Below are positions 1 to 9,779 of a stretch of DNA of 64,000 bases, piece after piece. The translations under genes and the position numbers were made by a program. The stretch comes from Celeribacter indicus (GTDB lineage: Bacteria; Pseudomonadota; Alphaproteobacteria; Rhodobacterales; Rhodobacteraceae), in contig NZ_CP004393.1 of NCBI RefSeq assembly GCF_000819565.1, positions 3,782,001 to 3,846,000 of the forward strand, in the 5' to 3' direction. Numbering within the stretch: position 1 is the stretch's first letter; every line of letters begins with the position of its first letter. The notes below the pieces were generated by a model that saw only the letters and a program-made list of their open reading frames with translations, had not been told where the DNA came from and did no database searches.

Positions 1-258
1 CAGGGCCAGGGCAAGGCCACCTATCCCAACGGCGATGTCTACGAGGGCGAATTCGTCTCCGGCAAGTCGAACGGGCGCGGCACGATCACCTATGCCGACG
101 GGCGCCAGGTGACGGGCGACTGGGTCGACGGCGCGCTGGTGAACGAGGTGGAGACACCCGCCGCGCAGGAGGGCGAGGCGGAGGCCGCGCCCGCGGAGGG
201 CGAGGCGGAACCGGAGCCCGCCCCGGAGGAGGATGCGGAGGCGGCCGCCGGGGACTGA
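1..258 (+). CDS. MORN-repeat protein, C-terminal part (cut by window edge)
   Basis: The reading frame is open from the first base and stops at a TGA at 256-258, so only the C-terminal 85 residues are present. The visible part holds about two MORN repeats (pattern YEGEF...G.GT.TYADG, then a G-W-x-x-G repeat) followed by an acidic, Ala/Glu/Pro-rich tail. MORN repeats are beta-hairpin units often linked to membrane lipid or protein contacts. No function can be given from this fragment. A strong terminator follows at 303-330. Confidence 0.8.
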   Translation, partial: QGQGKATYPNGDVYEGEFVSGKSNGRGTITYADGRQVTGDWVDGALVNEVETPAAQEGEAEAAPAEGEAEPEPAPEEDAEAAAGD

Positions 259-302
259 GTATTTCTCACAGCAAAAAGCCCTGGGCGGTCCGCACGGCGG
301 GG

Positions 303-330
303 AGGCGGTCGGGACACCGGCCGCCTTTTT
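303..330 (+). terminator. Rho-independent terminator after the MORN gene
   Basis: A 10-bp stem (303-312 with 317-326, one G-T wobble) closes a GACA tetraloop and is followed by a T-run at 326-330. It separates the MORN gene from the leucine leader region. Confidence 0.85.
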
Positions 331-385
331 CGTCTGCGGGCGGCGCGCCTCTGGCCGGGGAGGACGGAAAATTTCATTTTCGGGG

Positions 386-413
386 TTTTCAACGCAAGGC
401 CGCGCAGTATATT
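386..413 (+). promoter_or_regulatory. Candidate promoter for the leucine leader/leuA transcript
   Basis: TTTTCA at 386-391 and TATATT at 408-413 are separated by 16 bases and resemble -35 and -10 boxes. Transcription would then start near 420, almost on the ATG of the leader peptide at 422, so the leader mRNA could be leaderless. This is pattern matching only. Confidence 0.4.
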
Positions 414-421
414 CCACCCCC

Positions 422-508
422 ATGACGATCCGTGTTTCCCTCTCCGCTCTGCCCCGCTGCGCCCGCGCAGAGCGTCGTCATGGCCTTCTTCTCCTTAGCT
501 GCCTCTGA
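422..508 (+). CDS. leuL: Probable leucine leader peptide (attenuator) upstream of leuA
   Basis: A 28-codon open frame ends 79 bases before leuA. Its end encodes four leucines in a row (485-496: CTT CTT CTC CTT), then Ser-Cys-Leu and TGA. CTT is an uncommon leucine codon in such GC-rich DNA, which is what a leucine-sensing leader needs. The stop codon lies in the 5' arm of a perfect 9-bp inverted repeat (502-510/527-535). No Shine-Dalgarno is evident, and the candidate promoter would place the ATG at the very 5' end of the RNA, as in some alphaproteobacterial amino-acid leader peptides. The role is inferred from codon content, RNA structure and position; coding was not tested. Confidence 0.65.
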   Translation: MTIRVSLSALPRCARAERRHGLLLLSCL

Positions 509-535
509 GCGTGCCGCCGGCGCGAGGCTCAGAGG
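502..535 (+). promoter_or_regulatory. Attenuator hairpin between leader peptide and leuA
   Basis: The arms CCTCTGAGC (502-510) and GCTCAGAGG (527-535) pair perfectly across a GC-rich 16-base loop. The 5' arm covers the leader's stop codon, so a ribosome finishing or stalling on the Leu codons would change folding. No clear U-tract follows, so it may work with Rho or by translation control rather than as a classical terminator. Confidence 0.5.
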
Positions 536-587
536 TGACCGGATGCGCCGACCCCATACGCTAAGGACCTAAAGAGAGATTTCAGAG

Positions 588-2165
588 ATGACCGACACTT
601 CAGAACAGGACCGCGTCCTGATTTTCGACACGACGCTGCGCGACGGCGAGCAGTCCCCCGGCGCGACGATGAGCCATACCGAAAAGCTCGAGATCGCCGC
701 CCTGCTCGACGAGATGGGCGTCGACATCATCGAGGCGGGCTTCCCCATCGCCTCCGAGGGTGATTTCGAGGCGGTGAGCGAGATCGCGAAGAATGCGAAG
801 AATTCCGTGATCTGCGGCCTGTCGCGCGCGCAGATCCCCGATATCGAACGCGCCTGGGAGGCGGTGAAACACGCCCCCCGGCCGCGCATCCACACCTTCA
901 TCGGCACCTCGCCGCTGCACCGCGCCATTCCGAACCTCACGATGGACGAGATGGCCGAGCGCATCCACGAGACGGTGACCCATGCGCGCAACCTCTGCGA
1001 GGATGTGCAGTGGTCGCCGATGGACGCGACGCGGACCGAGCACGACTACCTCTGCCGCGTCGTCGAGATCGCCATCAGGGCCGGCGCCACGACGATCAAC
1101 ATTCCCGACACGGTGGGCTACACCGCGCCGCGCGAGAGCGCCGAACTCATCCGCATGCTGATCGAGCGGGTGCCGGGTGCGGATACCGTGATCTTCTCGA
1201 CCCATTGCCACAACGACCTGGGCATGGCGACGGCGAACTCGCTGGCGGCGGTCGAGGCCGGCGCGCGGCAGATCGAATGCACGATCAACGGGCTGGGCGA
1301 GCGCGCGGGCAACACCGCGCTCGAGGAGGTGGTGATGGCGCTGCGCGTGCGCAACGACATCATGCCCTTCGCCACCGGCATCGACACGACGAAGATCATG
1401 AACATCTCCCGCCGCGTTTCGCAGGTGTCCGGCTTCCCGGTGCAATACAACAAGGCGATCGTCGGCAAGAACGCCTTCGCCCATGAAAGCGGCATCCACC
1501 AGGACGGGATGCTGAAGAATTCCGAGACCTTCGAGATCATGCGCCCGCAGGACATCGGCCTGTCCGGCACCTCCCTGCCGCTGGGCAAGCATTCCGGGCG
1601 CGCCGCGCTGCGCGCGAAGCTCCGGGACATGGGCTACGAGATGGGCGACAACCAGCTCAAGGACGTTTTCGTCCGGTTCAAGTCCCTCGCCGACCGCAAG
1701 AAGGAAGTCTATGACGACGACCTCATCGCGCTGTTGCGCGACGCGGGCGCGGCCGACCAGAACGAGCGCATCAAGGTGAAATTCCTGCGCGTCGTCTGCG
1801 GCACGGAGGCGCCGCAATCAGCCGACCTGATCCTCGAGATCGACGGTGTCGAGACGCGCGAGACCTGCCAGGGCGACGGACCGGTGGATGCGACCTTCAA
1901 GGCGATCAAGGCGCTTTTCCCGACCACGGCGCGGTTGCAGCTCTATCAGGTGCATGCGGTGACCGAGGGCACCGACGCGCAGGCCACCGTTTCCGTGCGG
2001 CTCGAGGAGGACGGGAAGATCGTCACCGGCCAGTCCTCCGACACGGATACGGTCGTCGCCTCCGCGAAGGCTTATGTCAACGCGCTGAACCGCCTGCTGG
2101 TGCGGCGCGAGAAATCGGCCCCGGATTCGGATGTGAAGACGGTGAAATACACCGATACGGTCTGA
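588..2165 (+). CDS. leuA: 2-isopropylmalate synthase
   Basis: LeuA condenses acetyl-CoA with 2-oxoisovalerate, the first committed step of leucine synthesis in the cytoplasm. The 525-residue product has the usual length. Visible hallmarks are the N-terminal DTTLRDGEQSPG motif, the metal-binding HCHNDLG motif in the TIM barrel, and a C-terminal LeuA regulatory (leucine-binding) region from about residue 390. The ATG at 588 has a GAGAGA ribosome site and starts the conserved sequence at once. Besides feedback by leucine on the enzyme, the upstream leucine-rich leader suggests attenuation. It stands alone, with a hairpin downstream at 2194-2217. Confidence 0.97.
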   Translation: MTDTSEQDRVLIFDTTLRDGEQSPGATMSHTEKLEIAALLDEMGVDIIEAGFPIASEGDFEAVSEIAKNAKNSVICGLSRAQIPDIERAWEAVKHAPRPRIHTFIGTSPLHRAIPNLTMDEMAERIHETVTHARNLCEDVQWSPMDATRTEHDYLCRVVEIAIRAGATTINIPDTVGYTAPRESAELIRMLIERVPGADTVIFSTHCHNDLGMATANSLAAVEAGARQIECTINGLGERAGNTALEEVVMALRVRNDIMPFATGIDTTKIMNISRRVSQVSGFPVQYNKAIVGKNAFAHESGIHQDGMLKNSETFEIMRPQDIGLSGTSLPLGKHSGRAALRAKLRDMGYEMGDNQLKDVFVRFKSLADRKKEVYDDDLIALLRDAGAADQNERIKVKFLRVVCGTEAPQSADLILEIDGVETRETCQGDGPVDATFKAIKALFPTTARLQLYQVHAVTEGTDAQATVSVRLEEDGKIVTGQSSDTDTVVASAKAYVNALNRLLVRREKSAPDSDVKTVKYTDTV

Positions 2166-2193
2166 TTTCGGAACTTGTCCGATTCGAACGGAA

Positions 2194-2217
2194 AAGGCGC
2201 TCCTTCGGGGGCGTCTT
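2194..2217 (+). terminator. Probable terminator after leuA
   Basis: A 10-bp stem (2194-2203 with 2208-2217, including wobbles) closes a stable TTCG loop. Only a short T stretch follows, so termination may be incomplete. Confidence 0.6.
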
Positions 2218-2343
2218 GCCGTTTATTTATACGAAAGCTGCAAAATCCGGGAGCGGAGACGGGGCCGCGGCGGGCCGGCTTGGCGAGACTTCGCCACAGC
2301 GCGGCCACGCGCCCCTTTTCCACACCCCCGCCACCCCCTATAA

Positions 2344-3438
<1,095 letters not shown>

Positions 3439-3491
3439 GGCTGCCTGCCGCCGCGCGCGGCACCGGCCGACCTGATCCGGGAAAGACGGAC

Positions 3492-4430
3492 GTGGCCAGA
3501 GACAGAGGCAATGCGGAGACCTATGTCCGCCCGATCCAGCGCCTGCTGGCCGGGATCTTTCTTCTGCTGTGCATCGGGATCTTCGTGCTCTGGCGCATCG
3601 ACAGCCCGCGGGTGGAGCGGATGCGCGCCCAGCTCGTCGACCGGGTCGTCCCCTCCTTCGAATGGGCGCTCGTGCCGGTGACGAAGACGATCGGCATGCT
3701 CGAGAACTTCCAGAGCTACCAGCGCCTCTACGAGCAGAACCAGGAGCTGCGCAACGAGTTGCGGCAGATGCAGGCGTGGAAGGAAGCCGCGCTCCAGCTC
3801 GAGCAGAAGAACGCCAAGCTGCTCGATCTCAACAACGTGCGGCTCGACCCGAAATACACCTATGTGACGGGGGTGGTGACCGCCGACAGCGGCTCCCCCT
3901 TCCGCCAGTCCGTGCTGATGAACGTCGGCGCGCGCGACGGGATCCGCGACGGATGGGCGACGATGGACGGGATCGGGCTCGTCGGCCGGATCTCCGGCGT
4001 CGGCGAGACCTCCTCGCGCGTGATCCTGCTGACCGATTCGAACTCGCGCCTGCCGGTGACGATCCAGCCTTCCGGCCAGCGCGCGATCCTCTCGGGCGAC
4101 AACACCGCGCGCCCGCCGCTCGAATTCATCGAGAGCCCCGAACTGGTGCGCCCCGGCGACCGGGTCGTTTCCTCGGGCGACGGCGGCGTCTTTCCCGCGG
4201 ACATCCTCATCGGGCAGGTGGCGATGGGGCCGGACCGGCGGCTCCGGGTGATCCTCGCCGCGGATTACGAGCGGCTCGACTACCTGCGCGTGCTGCGCAC
4301 CCATGTCAGCGAACAGATCACCGATCCCGGCGGGCTGATCCTGCCGGAGCGGCCGCTCACCCCCTTCGTCGAAACCGAACCGGCCGGGCCGGACCGGACC
4401 GCCGGGGAGGAAGGGGCGGCCGATGGTTGA
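3492..4430 (+). CDS. mreC: Rod shape-determining protein MreC
   Basis: MreC is the bitopic periplasmic scaffold of the elongasome and activates PBP2-RodA. The start is GTG at 3492, 53 bases after mreB, giving 312 residues. A short basic N-terminus precedes one membrane helix (about 17-34), a coiled coil (about 66-114) and the beta-rich MreC domain to about 285. The last 25 residues are Pro/Glu/Gly-rich and probably disordered. Its end overlaps mreD by 8 bases, so translation is likely coupled. Confidence 0.95.
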   Translation: MARDRGNAETYVRPIQRLLAGIFLLLCIGIFVLWRIDSPRVERMRAQLVDRVVPSFEWALVPVTKTIGMLENFQSYQRLYEQNQELRNELRQMQAWKEAALQLEQKNAKLLDLNNVRLDPKYTYVTGVVTADSGSPFRQSVLMNVGARDGIRDGWATMDGIGLVGRISGVGETSSRVILLTDSNSRLPVTIQPSGQRAILSGDNTARPPLEFIESPELVRPGDRVVSSGDGGVFPADILIGQVAMGPDRRLRVILAADYERLDYLRVLRTHVSEQITDPGGLILPERPLTPFVETEPAGPDRTAGEEGAADG

Positions 4431-4962
4431 TCCGCGCACCCTGCGCCGCTGGAGCTATCGGGCGGGCTTTCTCGCGCTGTCGGCCATTGTCGTCTTCGTC
4501 TACCTGCTGCCGGTGCGCGTCGGCTCCGGCCACTGGCCGGGGCCGGACCTGCTGCTGGGCTTCGCCTTCGCCTGGGTGCTGCGCCGGCCCGACTACGTGC
4601 CGGTCTGGCTCGTCGCCACCGTCATGCTGACCGCGGATTTCATCTTCCTGCGCCCGCCTGGCCTGTGGTCCGCGCTCACCATCCTCGGGCTCGAATTCCT
4701 CCGCCGCCGGGAGGCCACCTCGCGCGACATGCCCTTCGCCGTGGAATGGGCCATGGTTGCGGGCGTCATGCTCGCCATGGCGGTGCTCTACCGCCTCGCG
4801 CTTGGCACATTCATGGTCGACCGCACCTCGCTGGGCCTCACGATCCTCGGACAGATCTCGACCCTGCTCGCCTATCCTGTCATTGTCCTGTTTTCCCGCT
4901 CGGTGCTCGGAATCACCAAGATCTCGCCCGCCGAGGCCGATGAGATGAGGTATGTGCGATGA
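4423..4962 (+). CDS. mreD: Rod shape-determining membrane protein MreD
   Basis: MreD is a small polytopic inner-membrane partner of MreC and RodA. The 179-residue product is hydrophobic, with about five or six predicted helices beginning near residue 15. Sequence conservation in this family is low, so the call leans on length, hydrophobicity and its place between mreC (8-base overlap) and mrdA (ATGA overlap). Confidence 0.92.
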   Translation: MVDPRTLRRWSYRAGFLALSAIVVFVYLLPVRVGSGHWPGPDLLLGFAFAWVLRRPDYVPVWLVATVMLTADFIFLRPPGLWSALTILGLEFLRRREATSRDMPFAVEWAMVAGVMLAMAVLYRLALGTFMVDRTSLGLTILGQISTLLAYPVIVLFSRSVLGITKISPAEADEMRYVR

Positions 4963-6878
4963 GACGTTCCCCGCAGGAAACCGCGACCTCCGCCCGCAGG
5001 ATCTCCCGCCGCGCGCTGTTCCTCGGCGGTGCCCAGGTCGCCTTCATGGGGGTGCTTGGCCTGCGCATGCGCTACATGCAGGTCGACCAGGCCGACCAGT
5101 TCCGCCTCCTGGCCGAGGAGAACCGGATCAAGATGCGGCTCCTGCCCCCCGCCCGCGGCCTGATCTACGACCGCAACGGCGCGCTTCTCGCGGAGAACGA
5201 ACAGACCTTCCGCATCGTGATCCGCAAGGAAGACGCCAGCGAACTCGACCAGGTCCTCGTCGAACTCGAACGCCTCATCGGCCTGCCGCCCGAGGAGCAG
5301 GAGCGCGTGCGCGACGAACTGCGCAAGGCCGGGCCCTCCGCCCCCGTGACGATCGCGGACCGGCTGAGCTGGGAAGCCTTCTCCGCCGTCTCCGCCAACG
5401 GCCCCGCCCTGCCGGGCGTCACGCCGGAGGTGGGCCTGTCGCGCCACTACCCGCAGCAGGGCGATTTCGCCCATCTCGTCGGCTATGTCGGCCCGGTCTC
5501 CGATTACGACCTGTCGAAGATGGAGACGATCGACCCGCTCTACCGCATCCCGAAATTCCAGCTCGGCAAATCCGGCGTCGAAAGCCAGCTCGAGGAGGTG
5601 CTGCGCGGCAAGGCGGGCACCCTGCGCGTCGAACAGAACGCCCATGGCCGGATCATCCGCGAACTCGACCGCCGCGAGGGCGATCCCGGCGCCAACCTCC
5701 AGCTCACGCTCGACCTGAAGATGCAGGAATTCGTCCAGGCCCGGCTCGGCGGCGACAGCGCCTCCGCCGTCATCCTCGACGTGGAGACGGGCGACATCCT
5801 CGCCGCCGGTTCGACCCCGGCCTTCGATCCGAACCTCTTCGTGCGCGGCATCTCCGTCGCCGCCTACAAGGAACTGCTCGAAAACGACCACCGGCCGCTG
5901 CCCTCGAAGGCGGTGCAGGGCGCCTATCCGCCCGGCTCCACCTTCAAGATGGTGACCGCCCTGGCCGCGCTCGAGGCCGGCGTGGTCACGCCCGACGAAA
6001 CCGTGCGCTGCCTCGGCCATACCGAGGTCGGCGGACGCCGCTTTCACTGCTGGAAACGGGTCGGGCACGGCAACCTCAACCTCGTCGGCTCGCTGCGCCA
6101 TTCCTGCGACGTCTATTACTACGAGATGGCCCAGCGCACCGGCATCGACAATATCGCCGCGATGGGCCGCCGGCTCGGCCTCGGGCAGACCTATGACATT
6201 CCCCTGCCCGGCATGAACACCGGACTCATGCCCGACAAGGAATGGAAACTGTCCAAGCGCGGCGCCGAATGGGTCGTGGGCGACAGCCTCAACGCGGCCA
6301 TCGGCCAGGGATTCGTGCTCGCCACCCCGCTTCAGCTCGCGGTGATGACCGCGCGGATCGCGACCAACCGCGAAATCCAGCCGAGGCTCCTGAAATCCGT
6401 CGACGGCGTCGAGCAGCCGGTGAAGGGCGGCGGACCGCTCGGCCTCAACGAGAACCAGCTCCGCGCCGTGCGCCAGGGCATGTTCGAGGTGCTGAACTCC
6501 AACCGCGGCACCGCCTATGCCTCGCGCGTCGCCGACGACGCGATGCGCATGGCGGGCAAGACCGGCACCTCCCAGGTCCGCTCCACCGTCGTCGACAACA
6601 AGAACGTGCCCTGGGACCAGCGCGACCACGCGCTCTTCGTCGCCTTCGCCCCGATGGAACGCCCGCGCTACGCCGTCTCCGTGATCGTCGAACATGGCGG
6701 CGGCGGCTCCGCCGTGGCGGCCCCGGTGGCGCGCGACCTGATGCTCTACGCGCTGCACGGGGCGGTGCCGCCCCTCTCCGCCTATCCCAGGGCAGACCAG
6801 AACGCGGTGAGCGAACGCTTCCGCGCCCTGCCCCTGCGCGACCGGATCGCGGACGGCACGGAGAAGAGCCGCGCATGA
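4959..6878 (+). CDS. mrdA: Penicillin-binding protein 2 (elongasome transpeptidase)
   Basis: PBP2 cross-links peptidoglycan during rod elongation, working with RodA and activated by MreC. The 639-residue class B PBP has an Arg-rich cytoplasmic N-terminus, one membrane anchor near residues 20-38, a dimerisation/pedestal domain, then the transpeptidase domain. All three active-site motifs are present: S327-T-F-K330, S382-C-D (in place of SxN, usual for PBP2) and K534-T-G. The start overlaps the mreD stop as ATGA and the stop overlaps the rodA start in the same way. Confidence 0.97.
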   Translation: MRRSPQETATSARRISRRALFLGGAQVAFMGVLGLRMRYMQVDQADQFRLLAEENRIKMRLLPPARGLIYDRNGALLAENEQTFRIVIRKEDASELDQVLVELERLIGLPPEEQERVRDELRKAGPSAPVTIADRLSWEAFSAVSANGPALPGVTPEVGLSRHYPQQGDFAHLVGYVGPVSDYDLSKMETIDPLYRIPKFQLGKSGVESQLEEVLRGKAGTLRVEQNAHGRIIRELDRREGDPGANLQLTLDLKMQEFVQARLGGDSASAVILDVETGDILAAGSTPAFDPNLFVRGISVAAYKELLENDHRPLPSKAVQGAYPPGSTFKMVTALAALEAGVVTPDETVRCLGHTEVGGRRFHCWKRVGHGNLNLVGSLRHSCDVYYYEMAQRTGIDNIAAMGRRLGLGQTYDIPLPGMNTGLMPDKEWKLSKRGAEWVVGDSLNAAIGQGFVLATPLQLAVMTARIATNREIQPRLLKSVDGVEQPVKGGGPLGLNENQLRAVRQGMFEVLNSNRGTAYASRVADDAMRMAGKTGTSQVRSTVVDNKNVPWDQRDHALFVAFAPMERPRYAVSVIVEHGGGGSAVAAPVARDLMLYALHGAVPPLSAYPRADQNAVSERFRALPLRDRIADGTEKSRA

Positions 6879-8023
6879 GCTACCTCGAAAGCAATCTCAA
6901 GACCATCCCGACCGGGCTGCGAAAGGTGCTCTACGTCAACTGGCCGCTCGTGCTGCTGCTCGCGGCGGTGGCCGCCGTCGGCTTCCTGATGCTCTATTCG
7001 AACGCGGGCGGCTCGTTCCAGCCTTGGGCCGAACCGCAGATGAAGCGTTTCGCGGTCGGCATGATCGCCATGCTGATGATCGGCATGGTGCCGATCTGGT
7101 TCTGGCGCAACATCGCGGGCGTGGCCTATATCGGCTCCTTCCTCCTGCTGGTCTTCGTCGAATTCTTCGGGGAGGTCGGCATGGGCGCACAGCGCTGGAT
7201 CGACCTCGGCCCGCTGAGCCTCCAGCCCTCCGAACTCATGAAGATCTCGCTCGTGATGCTGCTCGCGGCCTATTACGACTGGCTCCCGGTCGAAAAGGCC
7301 TCCCGCCCGCTCTGGGTGCTCATCCCGGTGCTCCTGATCCTTCTGCCCACCGTCCTCGTGCTCAAGCAGCCCGACCTCGGCACGGCCATCCTCCTCATGG
7401 CCGGGGGCGCGATCGTGATGTTCGCCGCCGGCGTGTCCTGGTGGTATTTCGGCGTGGTGATCGCGATGGGCATCGGCGCCGTGACCACCGTCCTCTCCTC
7501 GCGCGGGACGCCCTGGCAGCTCCTGAAGGATTACCAGTTCCGCCGGATCGACACCTTCCTCGATCCCTCCTCCGACCCGCTCGGCGCGGGCTATCACATC
7601 ACCCAGTCGAAGATCGCCCTCGGCTCCGGCGGCTGGACCGGCCGCGGCTTCATGCAGGGCACCCAGTCGAAGCTCAACTTCCTGCCGGAGAAGCACACCG
7701 ACTTCATCTTCACCACCCTGGCGGAGGAATTCGGCTTCGTCGGCGGGATCTCCCTGCTCGCGCTCTATGCCGGCATCATCGTCTTCTGCCTGGTCTCGGC
7801 GATGAACAACAAGGACCGCTTCGGCGCGCTCGTCACGATCGGGATCGCGACGACCTTCTTCCTGTTCTTCGCGGTCAACATGTCGATGGTGATGGGCCTC
7901 GCCCCCGTCGTCGGCGTGCCGCTGCCGCTCGTCTCCTACGGCGGCTCGGCGATGATCGTGCTGCTCGCGGCTTTCGGCATCGTCCAGTCGGCGCATATCC
8001 ACAAGCCGCGGGGCAGGCGGTGA
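6875..8023 (+). CDS. rodA: SEDS peptidoglycan polymerase RodA
   Basis: RodA polymerises glycan strands from lipid II and partners PBP2. The ATG at 6875 overlaps the mrdA stop (ATGA) and gives 382 residues, normal for the family; the same frame is open much further upstream but only as a shadow of mrdA. The protein has about ten membrane helices. The conserved SEDS loop LPEKHTDFIF, carrying the catalytic Asp, and the late VGVPLPLVSYGG segment are intact. It is followed by a GTGA overlap with the next gene. Confidence 0.96.
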   Translation: MSYLESNLKTIPTGLRKVLYVNWPLVLLLAAVAAVGFLMLYSNAGGSFQPWAEPQMKRFAVGMIAMLMIGMVPIWFWRNIAGVAYIGSFLLLVFVEFFGEVGMGAQRWIDLGPLSLQPSELMKISLVMLLAAYYDWLPVEKASRPLWVLIPVLLILLPTVLVLKQPDLGTAILLMAGGAIVMFAAGVSWWYFGVVIAMGIGAVTTVLSSRGTPWQLLKDYQFRRIDTFLDPSSDPLGAGYHITQSKIALGSGGWTGRGFMQGTQSKLNFLPEKHTDFIFTTLAEEFGFVGGISLLALYAGIIVFCLVSAMNNKDRFGALVTIGIATTFFLFFAVNMSMVMGLAPVVGVPLPLVSYGGSAMIVLLAAFGIVQSAHIHKPRGRR

Positions 8024-8955
8024 GCCCCACCGTCCTCTTCTCCGCCCCCGACCGGCTCTGGCCCGCCTACGCGACCGCCCTGCCCGCCGCCCTCGCCCGT
8101 GCAGGGATCGCGGGCGCGCGGCTGACCCGCGAGGCCGCGCCGGACACGGTCGACTACATCGTCTACGCGCCGAACGATGCGCTGCGGGATTTCACTCCCT
8201 TCACCCGGACGAAGGCGGTGCTGTCGCTCTGGGCCGGCGTCGAGAAGATCGCCGCCGACCCGACGCTGACCCAACCGCTCTGCCGCATGGTGGAGCCGGG
8301 GCTCGCGCTCGGGATGCGCGACTATGTCGTCGGCCATGTGATGCGCTACCACCTCGGCACTGACCGCTACGTCGCCGGCCCCCGCGACACCTGGGAGCGG
8401 GTCGTGCCCCCGCTCGCCCGCGACCGCAAGGTGACTGTCCTCGGCCTCGGCGAACTCGGCGCGACCTGTGCCGCGGCGCTCGCGGGTCTCGGCTTCCGGG
8501 TCACGGGCTGGTCGAGACGCCCGAAGGATCTGCCCGGCATCGCCTGCCTCGCAGGCCCCGACGCCCTCTCCGCGGCGCTCGGAGCGGCGGAGATCCTCGT
8601 GCTGCTGTTGCCCGACACAAGTCCGACGCGAAGCATACTGAATGCCGACAGGCTCGCGGCGCTTCCGCAGGGCGCGTGCCTCGTCAATCCCGGACGCGGC
8701 ACGCTGGTCGACGACGACGCCCTCCTCGCCGCGCTCGACAGCGGCCATGTGGCCCATGCGACGCTCGACGTCTTCCGCACCGAGCCCCTGCCCCCCGGCC
8801 ATCGCTACTGGTCGCACCCGCGCGTCACCGTCACGCCGCATGTCGCCGCCGACACCCGGCCCGACACCGCTTCGGACGTCATCGCGGAAAACATCCGCCG
8901 CGGCGAGGCCGGAGAGCCCTTCCTGCATCTCGTGGACCGGGCGGCAGGCTACTGA
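8020..8955 (+). CDS. D-2-hydroxyacid dehydrogenase, glyoxylate/hydroxypyruvate reductase A type
   Basis: Enzymes of this family reduce glyoxylate or hydroxypyruvate with NAD(P)H. The GTG at 8020 overlaps the rodA stop as GTGA and gives 311 residues, close to GhrA. The Rossmann motif LGLGELG lies near residue 143, the substrate-binding Arg in NPGRGTLVDDDAL near 225, the catalytic Glu in the FRTEPLP segment and the catalytic His in VTPHVAA near 272. It is the last gene of the mre operon. Why a central-metabolism reductase is translationally coupled to rodA is not evident from the sequence. Confidence 0.88.
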   Translation: MSPTVLFSAPDRLWPAYATALPAALARAGIAGARLTREAAPDTVDYIVYAPNDALRDFTPFTRTKAVLSLWAGVEKIAADPTLTQPLCRMVEPGLALGMRDYVVGHVMRYHLGTDRYVAGPRDTWERVVPPLARDRKVTVLGLGELGATCAAALAGLGFRVTGWSRRPKDLPGIACLAGPDALSAALGAAEILVLLLPDTSPTRSILNADRLAALPQGACLVNPGRGTLVDDDALLAALDSGHVAHATLDVFRTEPLPPGHRYWSHPRVTVTPHVAADTRPDTASDVIAENIRRGEAGEPFLHLVDRAAGY

Positions 8956-8990
8956 CGCCACAGGCCTTTTTGCTGCTGAAAATACTCACG

Positions 8991-9779
8991 TCACCGCAGT
9001 TTCGGCGGCGCATCCGGATCCATGCCGGGCGCGGCGGGCCCGGTGGAAACCGGCTCCGGCGCCGGCAGGTCGAAGCGCAGCCCGTAGCGCGCGAGCGGCG
9101 CGCAGAGCGGATCGGAGGCCCGGAAGAAGGCCACGTCCAGCGCCCCCGCTTCCACGCCCGAAAAGATCAGCGCCTCGGAAACGAGCCGCGCCAGCGCCTG
9201 TTCCGAGCCCGGCACCTGGTCGACGAAGGCCAGAAGGTGCGAGCGCACCCCGTCCTCATAGGCGACGCCCGCGAGATAGGCGAGTTTCGCCAGCCCCCCA
9301 GCAATGGCGAGCTTCTGGTCGAGCGCGACCACCAGCGCCTCCGGCAGCCCGTGCGGCGGAAAGATCTCCTCGGCGCGGCCATGCGCCTCCGCCGGCGCAG
9401 TGCCGAGCGTCGCGTGCAGCCAGTCGACCGCCTGCGCCGGCAGGAGCATTTCGGAGGGCGCGACCGAGAGGTTCAGCCCGAGGCCGAAGCCCGAGCCCGC
9501 AAGCATCCCGGCAAGCACCCGCCCCGACATTGCCGCATAGGGCGCGCCGCCGGCGAACTCCGCCAGCCGCTGCTCGCGGTCGAAGGCCAGCACGAAGCTG
9601 TCCTCCTCCACCGGAAAGACCCGCGGGGTGATCGGGCCGTCGCCCGCGTGTTCCTCCTCGAGCAGCAGGAACCATTCGCCATCCGCCACGCGCTCGAAAT
9701 ACCTCAGCCGCGCGGTATCGTCCCCCGGCGCAGCCTCCATCGCCGCATGGGCGCGGTCGATCGGCGTCTCCTCTGTCAT
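8991..9779 (-). CDS. SseB-family protein
   Basis: The start ATG at 9779 overlaps the stop of the upstream glycosylase gene (ATGA), giving 262 residues; a longer open frame upstream is only antisense to that gene. The N-terminal half resembles the SseB N-terminal domain (acidic start, WFLLLEEE and a VEEDSFVLAFD segment). The C-terminal half fits an SseB C-terminal-like region, and a proline-rich tail ends the protein. Biochemical function is not established; in enterobacteria SseB was linked to enhanced serine sensitivity. Confidence 0.75.
   Translation of the reverse strand: MTEETPIDRAHAAMEAAPGDDTARLRYFERVADGEWFLLLEEEHAGDGPITPRVFPVEEDSFVLAFDREQRLAEFAGGAPYAAMSGRVLAGMLAGSGFGLGLNLSVAPSEMLLPAQAVDWLHATLGTAPAEAHGRAEEIFPPHGLPEALVVALDQKLAIAGGLAKLAYLAGVAYEDGVRSHLLAFVDQVPGSEQALARLVSEALIFSGVEAGALDVAFFRASDPLCAPLARYGLRFDLPAPEPVSTGPAAPGMDPDAPPKLR

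Noticed and set aside
600..1817. 405-codon minus-strand frame over leuA
   Set aside because: It mirrors leuA codon structure and its product has no family features.
4872..6758. 628-codon minus-strand frame over mrdA
   Set aside because: mrdA has all three PBP active-site motifs; the antisense product is low-complexity His/Gly/Ala-rich.
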